A DNA stretch of 64,000 nucleotides, taken from contig JAKSZU010000006.1 in NCBI GenBank assembly GCA_026018925.1, positions 131,543,592 to 131,607,591 on the forward strand, given 5' to 3'. The notes under the pieces were generated by a model. That model ran no database searches, was not told where the DNA came from, and saw nothing but the letters and a program-made list of their open reading frames with translations. Of this stretch, positions 1 to 8,220 are shown piece after piece. The stretch's first letter is position 1. Every line of letters begins with the position of its first letter. The position numbers and the translations under genes are program-made. The DNA is from Tupaia tana (lineage: Eukaryota > Chordata > Mammalia > Scandentia > Tupaiidae).

Positions 1-316
1 TTTTATGGAGTCATCAATTTGGCATTCAAGGAAAGCCATGAGCTTATTAAAGAGAACAGGCCCCAAAGAGCAAACAATCAGTAAACCCAGAATTGGACCA
101 AGTATGGGGAGGAAAAAGGGGAGGAGTCCATTAGATGCAGGCCATAAGGGACTGCCACGAACGATGCCGGACCTGTCGGCGTAAAAGCAGCACCATTCCT
201 GTAAAGCAAGACAGAGACCCCACGGTTCTGCCAGGAGGAGCAGCACCAGGATCGAAACCAGCAATGGTAGTGTCAAAGAAGCAAAACAGGATCAGGCATT
301 TAAGAAGGATCTTCAT
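1..316 (-). pseudogene. env: Truncated env remnant: leader joined to TM subunit
   Basis: An ATG at 316-314 opens a hydrophobic leader-like stretch that overlaps the pol end (stop at 302-300), as env commonly overlaps pol in betaretroviruses. Nearly all of SU is missing. In another frame, positions 213-187 encode a CX6CC motif (C-LALQEW-CC) followed by FYADRSGIV, the loop region typical of TM subunits of the type D/type C kind. Positions about 121-1, again in a shifted frame, encode a long hydrophobic membrane anchor containing two LGP motifs. The frame changes between leader, CX6CC and anchor show the gene is dead. The remainder of TM lies outside the window. Confidence 0.85.
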
Positions 317-990
317 TTTGTTGATCTGTGGAAGGAGAGAGCGACATCTCAGGGTTTTCATCATCCCTGGATGGCTTGTTAGAATCAATCTGTTTGATTA
401 ATCTTTCTGGTAACCAACGAGCAGCATCCATTTTTTGAGAATAGATGCAGACAGACCCTCTGCCCTAAATGAGGACAGGGTCCAGACCATTCCATGTATT
501 GTCCAGAGGATCTTTCCACAAAACTGAGGCAAATTTTGTTTTGGTAGTTGAATGCTAGAAGCACTCAGCAGCTGCGTCTCCACCTTTATCAAGAGACAGG
601 AAATTTAGGACAAAAAGAGCATGTGCCAGAAGGTTTTTTGGCGAGCCCTTAGTCTGTAAAGGTTCAACAGTGCCTTGTTCCTGGGGGTTGTATGGAATTC
701 CCATTAACTGTCTGATCAGAGAAAGAATAGGAAGCAGTTCCGTTGGAGAAACCGTCAGTAAAAACCAATAAAGCATTTGAAACAGGATGAAGTGAAGTTC
801 ATACAGGGAAAACAAAATCATGGGTAGATAAAAAATATAAAAATTTATCTGGAGGAAGATGGTTATCAATAGTTCCAGTAAAGGAAGCACATGCAATAGG
901 CTAGAAATCTGTTTGTTGGAATAGCCAATTAACTTGGTCCTTAGTATACAGCTAGATGATTGTATCAGGATCTTTGCCATAAGTCCAGGC
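300..990 (-). pseudogene. pol: pol remnant: RT connection/RNase H and integrase fragments
   Basis: Three pol pieces are recognisable on the minus strand. Around 900-790 there is a short stretch resembling the RT connection region (FTGTIDNH). Positions 759-751 encode TDG within [11 protein letters not shown], the first catalytic Asp motif of RNase H. Positions 702-672 encode [10 protein letters not shown], the integrase core motif. Positions about 527-300 encode the integrase C-terminal domain (VLWKDP, GRGSVCIYSQK, RWLPERL), with a premature stop where Trp of an LIWGRG-type motif would be. Protease, the RT active site and the integrase zinc and DD35E regions are absent. Frame changes occur at the junctions. 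Confidence 0.85.
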
Positions 991-1927
991 CGACTACAAT
1001 TGAAGCAATTGCCTCCATTATTACGGTTAAGGAATTGGCGGACAGTATATCCTTTAAGAGCAGTGGCCAGAGCCAATCCATGTTGGTATGCTGACCCAAT
1101 ATCAGAACATAGGTGAATATATCCTGATAAATCCGTCTTTTTTCTATATGGCCTGGTTGCTGCTTGACAAGCAGCATTAGCATTTTAGTAATTAACCAAT
1201 GAACAAACTCATAAAAAGGTTCGTCAGGCCCTTGTTTGATTGTTGTAAGAGAGGTACTTAAGTCTCCTTTAGTAGGAAGTGTTTTCCAAGCTCTCATGGC
1301 TGCCTTATTAATTTGAGCAAATAGCCCTGGGTCATATTGTATTTGATTGTCACTAGTTGTATAATTGTCTTCTCCCAATAACATATCTGCTGTCCAGCCA
1401 TTGTTGGCCTGGGCATTATGGCGTGTGGTCTCCCTACAATTTTCCACATATTCTGATTTCCAAAGTAAGTAATCCCCTCCAGAGAGCGCAGCATGGGCCA
1501 ATGTTTGCCAATCTATTGGTGTAAGCCAATTTTCTGCCACCGAGTCAACTATGGCTAAAGTATATGGAGCTGTAGCTTCATATTGAGCAACTGCTGTTTT
1601 AATTTGTTTTATAATGTTAAAATCAAAGCCACGTACATGGCACCATGCTTGCCCTTGTTGATCTATGGTTTCTATTACCGGGAAGGCTTCCCGTTCCTCA
1701 AAGTTCATTGATGGTTGTGGTATCTGAATTGGTTTAATTTTTGTGTCAGGGGTAAAAGTTGGCTGATAGCGATTCTGTGAGGAATCTGCACTTTTAGATT
1801 TACCCACTCTCAGTTTTTCCAATTGTGATATTAAGTCTTGATGTTTCTTTTTTAATTGAATTTGTTCTTCAAGTTGTTTAATTTTATTCAAAATCTCTTC
1901 CCTAGGATCAATAGCTGGCATCACCAA
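965..1927 (-). pseudogene. gag: gag capsid and start of nucleocapsid
   Basis: A 320-codon open stretch begins with a charged, coiled-coil-like segment (REEILNKIKQLEEQIQLKKK), then reads into a betaretroviral capsid: a p27-like N-terminal domain with FPVIET and a conserved Trp, then the major homology region QGPDEPFYEFV at about 1236-1195. A frameshift near 1080-1100 moves the real gag frame into the overlapping frame. There ALKG-TV-FLN is followed by NCFNC at about 1007-996, the first two cysteines of a CCHC zinc knuckle. The knuckle is not completed, because the sequence jumps to pol. The capsid is unusually well preserved for such a deleted element. Confidence 0.88.
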
Positions 1928-1930
1928 AGG

Positions 1931-2527
1931 TGGTGCAGATGCGACCGAGTTGTAAGATGGCAGTCGTTTTTTGATAGGTGGCCATTTTGAATTATTGTAC
2001 TTGGCTACCTCTGTTTCTAAAGTTTCTTCTTCAGACGGCCATTTTGGGTTATTGCACGTGGCAGTCTTTGTTTCTAAAGTTTTTTTCAGGTGACCATTTT
2101 GGATTATTGTATTTGGCTGCTTTTGTTTCTAAAGTTTTTTCTTCAGATGGCCATTTTGGGTTATTGCACGTGGCAGTCTTGTTTCTACAGTTTCTTTTTC
2201 AGGCAGCCATTTTGAGTTGTTATTTTTGACTGTCTTTGGTTCTAAAGTTTCTTCCTCAGAATTAGTCAATTGATTATCCAAATGAGCTTTAAGCTCTGTA
2301 AGAGATGGGTATAATTTTTTCTGAGGCTTTTCAAGGTTTGTAACTTTCTCATTGATTTTTGGTTTCTTAAGTTGTTTTGACCTGACATTTGATTGTTTAG
2401 TAAAATTTGTTACTTCTTTCTCACTATCTAAGGAAATAAGATTCTCTCCCTGTCCTTTTTCAATTTTAGAATCCTTGGTTAGATCTGAGGTGGCTATAGC
2501 CTCCTCTTGGCGTTGATCATTTTGCAT
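1931..2527 (-). pseudogene. gag: gag spacer region (between matrix and capsid), repeat-expanded
   Basis: An open frame of 132 codons from 2527 is hydrophilic and rich in Lys, Glu, Asn and Thr, with no Cys. It corresponds by position to the phosphoprotein/p12-like spacer between matrix and capsid. Its second half consists of tandem repeats (1981-2260), two of which have lengths that break the frame, so it no longer reads continuously into the capsid. No PPPY or PTAP late-domain motif was seen in the readable part. Confidence 0.7.
1981..2260 (-). repeat. Five tandem ~57-bp repeats inside gag
   Basis: Five diverged copies start at 1981, 2038, 2092, 2150 and 2206 (each beginning with a version of gccatttt on the plus strand), with spacings of 57, 54, 58 and 56 bp. 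On the minus strand a unit encodes roughly EEETLEPKTVKNNNSKWLP. The 58 and 56 bp units are frame-breaking. Multiples of three at 57 and 54 suggest that the expansion began while the frame was still coding. Confidence 0.9.
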
Positions 2528-2530
2528 GAT

Positions 2531-2614
2531 CTACTCTCCCTTAGCGACCATAACGGCAAGGGCTTCTTTTAAGTCCTGAACAGATAGTTTGTGCTGACTA
2601 AGTGCTTGTCCCAT
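2531..2614 (-). pseudogene. gag: gag N-terminus, matrix reduced to 27 codons
   Basis: ATG at 2614-2612 starts MGQALSQHKLSVQDLKEAL, a betaretrovirus-type matrix N-terminus with the Gly-2 expected for myristoylation. A TAG at 2533-2531 ends the frame after 27 codons. The next ATG (2527) is in the same frame two codons later, so the spacer ORF may be a restart. The rest of matrix is missing, presumably by deletion. Confidence 0.8.
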
Positions 2615-2810
2615 TATTACCCGTACTTAAAATTAAACGGAGGTAAATACTTACCAGGACGTCTTCTCTTCGTCCTTCTGTTTTTCACTGGCCTTTCTCA
2701 GGACGAGTCTCTGCTGTCCCCTTCTGGATGATTCTCTGCTGTCATCTTCTGTTTTCTGCTGCAGCCTTTCTCTTTATTTCGGTGCTCTTCACTGGATCCC
2801 TTGTACCCAG
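2615..2810 (-). other. ERV 5' leader between PBS and gag
   Basis: About 195 bp separate the primer binding site from the gag ATG, the place where the splice donor and packaging signal normally lie. The segment is pyrimidine-rich on the plus strand, with short repeats of a tctctgctgtc type. A specific packaging structure cannot be assigned by eye. Confidence 0.6.
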
Positions 2811-2828
2811 GTCCCTGTTCAGGCGCCA
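2811..2828 (-). other. Primer binding site, tRNA-Lys3-like
   Basis: The minus strand reads TGGCGCCTGAACAGGGAC, which equals the 3' end complement of tRNA-Lys3 except for one C-to-T change. It lies two bases inside the LTR terminus, where a retroviral minus-strand primer site is expected. Confidence 0.9.
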
Positions 2829-2955
2829 CGTGTCCCGACCCGCAGGACAGTCGAACATTCGCCTGGGGGAGGGAGTGAGAGGTGGGACAAACACACGCGC
2901 ACAAACACACAGAATGGAGACAAAACGAGGTGCTGATCAAGTCTTCCGTCTTCCT

Positions 2956-2984
2956 TTTATTGAGGAAAAATGGCGAGTTATATA
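2956..2984 (-). promoter_or_regulatory. LTR core promoter and poly(A) signal
   Basis: TATATAA (2984-2978) is followed 16 bp later by AATAAA (2961-2956), so the cap site is expected near 2953 and the polyadenylation signal sits at about the U3/R boundary. Activity is unknown. Confidence 0.65.
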
Positions 2985-3166
2985 CAGGCTGGTGGGCACC
3001 GATTAGTTGCCCGAAATACAAATGAGTTAGAACAGCATGAACCAATCATTGGTGTGGGTGGATCTCTCCCATTGCCTAGAAACCCAACTGCCCCCAGGAA
3101 GAACAGTTGGTCACATGATTTCTGAGAAATGGTTTGCTCAATAAGGAAGTGAAACCTAATGGTTTC

Positions 3167-3210
3167 CAAGATGGTGGATAGCTCAAGATGGTGGATAGCT
3201 CAAGATGGCT
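3167..3210 (-). repeat. 17-bp tandem repeat in U3
   Basis: caagatggtggatagct occurs at 3167-3183 and 3184-3200, and a third partial copy (caagatggct) follows. Short direct repeats in U3 are a common form of retroviral enhancer. The unit contains a YY1-like AAGATGG core. Confidence 0.85.
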
Positions 3211-3232
3211 TCCGTATGCAGTGCCTTCCACA

Positions 3233-3540
3233 AACCCCCAAAAAGATGGCATCAGAAAGTTACAGACAATTATTTTTAATGAATGTAAGTGTGAAAATCC
3301 TTAGTAAAGTATAGCAAATGAAATCAAGCAATGTGTGAAGAACAATACGTTAAGGGTAAATAGGGTTTATTACTGTAAGGCAAAATTTAAGATGAAAAAA
3401 GCAATGAATATATTAACAGAATAAATGATAAAATTGTATGGTCATTTTATTTTTATTGAAGATATTTGAAAAATTAAATATTTATTCATGATAAAATAGC
3501 CAGCAAACTAGAAATAGAATTTTCTCCACCCAAAAATGGA
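3233..3540. other. AT-rich ERV flank, no feature recognised
   Basis: The sequence after the LTR is AT-rich with no coding frame. It grades into decayed LINE-1 sequence. Confidence 0.5.
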
Positions 3541-4530
3541 TAACTAAAATCTAACTAATGTATTTAGTTGGTAAAGACTAAACATTTTCCACCTAAGATA
3601 AGTAAACATGCAAGGATTTATGCTTTCATTATTTCTACTCAGCAATAGGCTAGATGTCATAGCTAGTCCTGTAAGACAACAGAGAGAAATACTATCACAA
3701 ATACTGGAAAGAAAGAAGTAAAATTGTCTCTCTTTGCAGAATATATCATTGTGTATATGGAAAATCCTCAAAAGTTTGCAAAGCAGTTATCAGAAATATT
3801 AAGTAAATTTCTGAAGGCTGCAAAACATATTCAAAATTCAATTATATTTTGAAAATACTAACAGCAAACAATAAGAGTACAAACTTAAACTTTTTTCATT
3901 TATTCTATTGTAGAAGACATTAATGTTTGGAAATAAGTTAAAGAAAATATGTAAGACCTCTACAATAAAATAAACTAAAATTCCTAATGTAAACTAAAAA
4001 CAAACTAAACAAACAGAGAGCTATACTATGTTCATCAACTGAAATATTTAATGGCAAATTGTTCCTTCTCTCCACATAGATTTATAAATTCATTGATTTA
4101 TATCAGTAAGCTTTTAAATAAAAATTATCCAGAAGTTTATAAAATTTACATGGAAATCTAAATGTCCTATAAAAATTAAAATAATCTAGAAGCAAAAAGT
4201 AAATTTACAACAATTCTATTACTTGCCTTTAAGTATTACTATAAAGCTGCATTGATTAAGATAGTATGGTATCGATACAAGAATATTAAAAGAGGTTTAT
4301 ATAATATAATAGTGTCTAGAAAGAGATTCAATTCATTTTTGTCAAAGGTGCTAAAGATGTAAGTGGGATAAAAAGTCATTTCAATCTAAGGAATACTAGA
4401 TAGTATGTAGAAAACAAAGTAACTTTGGTTTCTGTTTCATGATATGCAATAATTAAGTTGAGATGCCTCAAATAACTCAAAATTAGAGATAAAGTTAAGA
4501 AGCTTTTAGAAGGAAACAAAAATGAATTCT
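3540..4530 (+). mobile_element. Decayed LINE-1, 3' half of ORF2
   Basis: Stretches such as tactataaagctgcattgattaag and the surrounding order match the sense strand of the C-terminal part of LINE-1 ORF2, where the common form reads 'ctacaaagctacagtaatcaa'. Many indels are present and no frame survives. Confidence 0.65.
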
Positions 4531-4589
4531 TTTTTTTAATTCAAGCAAACATTTTTATTTAAAGTTTTTAATAGGGCTTAATTTTCTTT

Positions 4590-4770
4590 TTTTTAAATAT
4601 TTATTTATATTTACCCCTATGTCTGACTCTCTGACCTTTCCCACTGTCTTCTCACACTATCTCTGGTGTCTACAGTTGTCTTGCATTCCTTTCTCCCCCC
4701 ACATTTTATTGATCACACAATTTCTTAAATAATCTAACTACTTTCAACAGCAAGTTCAGCTGGTAATTTC
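4590..4770 (-). mobile_element. Probable LINE-1 3' UTR fragment, antisense
   Basis: A pyrimidine-rich stretch (tctgactctctgacctttcc, then ctctggtgtctacagttgtc) resembles the start of the antisense LINE-1 at 42.1-42.3 kb, with shared wording about the 'tctctagtatccacaattgt' segment. It is short and diverged, so the assignment is tentative. Confidence 0.4.
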
Positions 4771-4959
4771 AAGAAAAGCAGTTTTGAATTGGTGAGGAAA
4801 TTTGCTTAAAACTTAAAGCCTGGAAACAGGTTAGTATTCTGTTCAAATAGTAGGTACATGAACCTATTGACAGCTCAAGACAGGACAAAAACTCTTAAAA
4901 TCAGACAACAAAGCCTAGAAGAAAAGCAGCAATATTTTAGTCAAAAGTCACAGAATGCT

Positions 4960-5620
4960 ATTTCACCAGTTCAGTCTCATGTACTTAATCTATCTTCTTT
5001 TGTGGTTTGATTTTCCTGATTGAATTCTGGGATATAATATTCAACTCCAGACTTGTCCCTACGATTAGGTTGGCCATTTTCTTAGTTTTTGGACTCTTAT
5101 TTCTGTGTAACTACATTTAATTTTCCTGACATACCATTCCCTTGAGAACTGCTTGGAGATCTGGTCTGGTGTTGGTAAATTCTTTCAAGTTTTATTTATC
5201 TGAGAATATTCTTGTCTTTTCTTCCCATATGAAGGATAATCTTGCCTGGTATAGTATTCTTGGTTGTAATTGCATTTCCCTTAACACTTTGAATATATTT
5301 TCCCATTTTTTCCTTGCTCACATTGTTTCCGATGAGAGGTCTGCTGTTAGTCTGATAGGATATCCTTTGTAGGTAACTTGCTGTTTCTCTCTTGCCAATC
5401 TTAGTATCTTGTCTTTCTCTGTGGTTTTGGTCAGTCTGGCTATAATGTGTCTTGGAGAAGATCTTCTTGGGTAGATTCTCTTTGGGGTCCTTTGTATTTA
5501 TTGGGACTGAATCTCTGAATGCCTCTCCAGGTTTGGAAAGTTTTCTTGCAGGATTTCATAGAAGAAAAAAACTAAAAAGAAAAAACCTAAAAAAATATTT
5601 TTATTTTTTAAAAAAGCAAA
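4960..5620 (-). mobile_element. LINE-1 5'-region fragment, antisense
   Basis: The plus strand reads as a typical mammalian LINE-1 antisense text (tatctgagaatattcttgtc, gaaggataatcttgcctggt, atagtattcttggttg, tgtgtcttggagaagatctt). This kind of sequence lies upstream of or near ORF1 in older L1 families. No coding frame is preserved. Confidence 0.6.
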
Positions 5621-5656
5621 AATTAGAAAACTGCATGGTGTGCAAGCACATCACGA

Positions 5657-5850
5657 GAAATCACTAGTTCTCAGGAGCTATGAAGGTGTCTTCTGAGGCC
5701 TGCTCCCTTGCTTCTCCACTGGAGTTTGTGGGCTGGAGGCTGAATTATCAGTAGAAAATCTTCATGTCTTTTTTTCCCTGAAATCACTAGTTCTCAGGAG
5801 CCATGAAGCTGTCTTCTGAGGCCTGCCCCTTGCCTCTCCTGGGTTGGGAG
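5657..5850. repeat. ~60-bp direct duplication spaced by ~120 bp
   Basis: aaatcactagttctcaggag begins one copy at about 5659 and a second at about 5780. Each continues with 'gaagntgtcttctgaggcctg' and a 'ccttgc' stretch. The copies are about 90% alike with a different sequence between them, so this is a local tandem duplication of a ~120 bp unit, perhaps originally part of an LINE-1 5' UTR. Confidence 0.8.
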
Positions 5851-5939
5851 GAGGAGAGGGGGTTATTAACAAGATAAAGGGAGAGGAGGGCTGAAAGCTC
5901 AGAAAATGCTGTACCTTAAAAAAATTAAAAAGGAAAAAT

Positions 5940-6005
5940 TATAAAAAAGAAAATGAGAAGACAGAGACAGAGGTAGAGAGAGACAGAGGCAGAGGTAGAG
6001 AGAAG
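5940..6005. repeat. Purine-rich (gacaga)n-like simple repeat
   Basis: Imperfect repeats of gacagaggtagagaga fill this interval. Confidence 0.8.
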
Positions 6006-6039
6006 GCTTCAAAAATGTATACATTTGATTCTTAGTAGT

Positions 6040-6466
6040 CAGAAAAGAATTCTTAGACAAGGCATATATGACAAATACCAGACAGAATATTATACTTAAT
6101 TGAAATTAAAATCTGGTCACCAAAACTCTCCATTTAAAAACAAGATGATTAGAGTCATAAAATATTCATAAAATGTGTATCTGACACAGACATGTATGCA
6201 AAACAACAGAAGAATTCCTACAACTCACAAATTAAAAGACAAACTCTTCTAAAAAGAACCAAGTCTAGGACAGACTTTTCAACCAAGGAAGATATACAAA
6301 TAGCGCATAAACACATGGAAAATTATTTAGCATCTTTAGCTATCAAGGAAATGCAGACTAAAAACATAATGAAACGTTGCTATTCACCCTATACCTATTA
6401 AAATTGAAAATGCTGATACCACCAAATATTGGGGAGAATATGGAGCAATCAGAATTCTCATACATT
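6040..6466 (+). mobile_element. LINE-1 ORF2 3' end, sense
   Basis: The order agaattcctacaactcacaa, gaagatatacaaatagcgc, aaggaaatgcagactaaaaac and 'ggggagaatatggagcaat' follows the LINE-1 ORF2 C-terminus and 3' end. It stops exactly where the SINE at 6467 begins. Confidence 0.75.
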
Positions 6467-6631
6467 GGGACTAGCAGTTAGCATAGGGGTTAAGGTGCTG
6501 GACCAACTGTGTTTCAAGTCCCAGACACAGTGGCTTGAAATTTATGCCAGGCACATGTGCATGCATGACCAAAATTCCAAGAGGAGAATGGAGGAGAAGG
6601 GACCGTGGAGTGGACATTCCCCCATGGAGGG

Positions 6632-6669
<38 letters not shown>

Positions 6670-6713
6670 ATCTCTGGTGAGTACACACACCCTAGAGCAA
6701 AATTCTCTCTCTT
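6467..6713 (+). mobile_element. tRNA-derived SINE (long type), older copy
   Basis: Starts gggactagcagttagcat (A-box region), then the B box tttcaagtccc, the agaggagaatggaggagaag body motif, a (TC)n tract and the tail 'gcaaaattctctctc'. Body CpGs are mostly lost, which suggests an older insertion into LINE-1. Confidence 0.85.
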
Positions 6714-6739
6714 AGGAACAGTTTTTTTTTTTTTTAAGT

Positions 6740-7590
6740 TCATTTTTTGGGTAAAATTTGCCTTCAGAAAATACACACAGTGTATATGTCCAAAGAGATG
6801 AGCTTGACGAATATATTGCAGATGTATAACAAAGCCACTATCAAGACAAAGTACATTTCCATCACCTAGAAATTCATTATATACCCCAGTCCAGTCTCAC
6901 TCATGTACTCCAAAGGCAACCATTTTTCTTACTTTATCATTTATTTTTTATCATGGATTGGTTTTGTTTGTTCTAAAACTTTATGTATCAGTGCAATCAT
7001 AGTACATACTCTTCTATGTCTGCCTTCTTTCTTTCAGCCTACTATCTTTAAGGTACATTGAATTATTATATTTATTAGTCACTTCATTAGGAGACTAATA
7101 TTCCATTATAAATAGTATTGTGAATAAATACACCACAACATTTTTATCCATTCTCCTTTTCATTGTCTTTTGAGTATTTCTGGTTTGGAAAAACCAGTAA
7201 TAAAACAAGCCTTATGAATCATTTTGAATAAGCAATTTTGTGAACAAGTGAGTTTTGAACAAGTAATTTTGTGAGCAAATGAAGATTCTTCAAAAGGTTC
7301 ATGGAACATGTGTATTATGAAAAAACTGCAAGAATTTCATTTTTTTTTTTTTGTGGGCCAAAATAAACCCCTATTTAATCCTATTTTTTTCATGAACTTT
7401 TTGAAGTCCCTTTATATGTTTTTCATTTCTTTTGGTTAATTCCTAGGAGTAGAATGATGTGTCATATAGTAGCTATATGTTTTACTTTATAAGAAAGTGA
7501 AAAACTTTCTTCCAAAGTGCTTGTACCAATTTTCGTGCCCATCAGTAATGTATGAAAGTTCTGTCCCCAACAGTAGCTTCTTTTATCAAA
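6740..7590 (-). mobile_element. Ancient LINE-1 (L1M-type), antisense, interrupted
   Basis: The plus strand follows a well-known old L1 3' antisense order: ccatcacctagaaattc, 'caaccatttttctta', cctaggagtagaatgatg, ttccaaagtgcttgtacca. A palindromic element (7288-7406) sits inside it. No frame is left. Confidence 0.65.
7288..7406 (+). mobile_element. MITE-like palindromic element, copy 1
   Basis: About 120 bp bounded by inverted repeats: cttcaaaaggttcatggaa at 7288-7306 and its near complement ttcatgaactttttgaag at 7389-7406. The inside holds ccaaaataaa and a T-run. A second, diverged copy in the opposite orientation lies at 60160-60246. It has no coding capacity. Confidence 0.7.
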
Positions 7591-7639
7591 ATAAGAATGA
7601 TGTGACTGAGACCACACGTTTTATAAATAGACACACTTT

Positions 7640-7690
7640 CTTTTGAGATAGATAGATCATGGCTGGATGGATGGACAGATAGATTTGGAG
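7640..7690. repeat. (gata/gatg)n-like short tandem repeat
   Basis: Irregular agatagatagatc, ggatggatgg and agatagat motifs. Short and degenerate. Confidence 0.6.
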
Positions 7691-7899
7691 AGAGATGACT
7701 GACCCAATCACAATAGGACATAAGCTTTGTAGTGCTTTTCTATTACCAATAGGATCTACATTTTTATTCACTTATACTCTTGACACATCTCCCTTTCCCA
7801 TCAGCAGGTAACAAAGACCAACATATATAAGACACTTAAGGGCACATTTTTGTGACAATGAACTAGAAATGAGACTAGTAAGGAAAAAGAACTCAGTCC

Positions 7900-8065
7900 T
7901 TTCAGTCAGATAGTCCTGATTTCAATTTCTGGCTGTCCAATTTATTAGTTAGGTGACCTTGTACAAGTAACTCAATCTCTCTGGGAATCTCTTTCTTTAG
8001 CCATAAACTGGGGTAATACATACTCCAAAGGATCATTTACTCATATATTCAACGAGGAACATCAA
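7900..8065 (+). mobile_element. MIR
   Basis: Matches the MIR core in order: tcaatttctggctg, attagttaggtgaccttgta, 'caagtaactcaatctctctg', cataaactggggtaatac. Confidence 0.8.
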
Positions 8066-8094
8066 GTTCCTATTATATGCTAGAAGTTGGTCAT

Positions 8095-8220
8095 ACATTT
8101 TTAAAAGAAAACTTATATCCAGAACATTCAAAGAACTCCTACAACTCAACAGTGAAATGAAAAGTGACTCTACTTAAAAATAAGTAAACATTTGAATAGA
8201 CACTTTAGGGTGGAGAATAG
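8095..8220 (+). mobile_element. LINE-1 ORF2 3' fragment, sense
   Basis: tatatccagaacattcaaag, aactcctacaactcaaca and catttgaatagacacttta match the sense strand of the LINE-1 ORF2 C-terminal region. Confidence 0.65.

Larger units (their letters stand above)
1..3232 (-). mobile_element. Class II (betaretrovirus-like) endogenous retrovirus, internally deleted, 5' part
   Basis: Reading the minus strand from 3232 to 1 gives LTR, primer binding site, gag start, gag spacer, capsid, start of a zinc knuckle, RNase H piece, integrase pieces, env leader and env TM. That is the correct retroviral order compressed into about 3.2 kb, so protease, most of RT, much of integrase and nearly all of env SU are missing. 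Several frames are broken by stops and frameshifts, so no functional protein is expected. The 3' LTR is not in the window and should lie left of position 1. The MGQ gag start, the QGPxEPF-type major homology region, the integrase motif and the CX6CC TM motif together support a betaretrovirus/type D-like origin. Confidence 0.9.
2831..3232 (-). repeat. 5' LTR of the class II ERV
   Basis: The 402-bp unit begins TG and ends CA in either orientation and abuts the primer binding site. On the minus strand U3 starts TGTGGAAGGCACTGC. A TATATAA box lies at 2984-2978 and an AATAAA at 2961-2956. The length suits a betaretroviral LTR without an env-overlapping sag ORF. The target-site duplication cannot be checked because the partner LTR is outside the window. 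Confidence 0.85.

Noticed and set aside
1978..2229. Plus-strand frame with a repeated protein pattern
   Set aside because: Antisense of the gag tandem repeats; the coding direction is minus, as shown by flanking gag domains.
1981..2260. CRISPR-like array
   Set aside because: The units are contiguous diverged tandem repeats inside gag without unique spacers, in a mammalian context.
6429..6801. Overlapping frames with Ser-Leu runs
   Set aside because: Translation of the (TC)n tract of a SINE.
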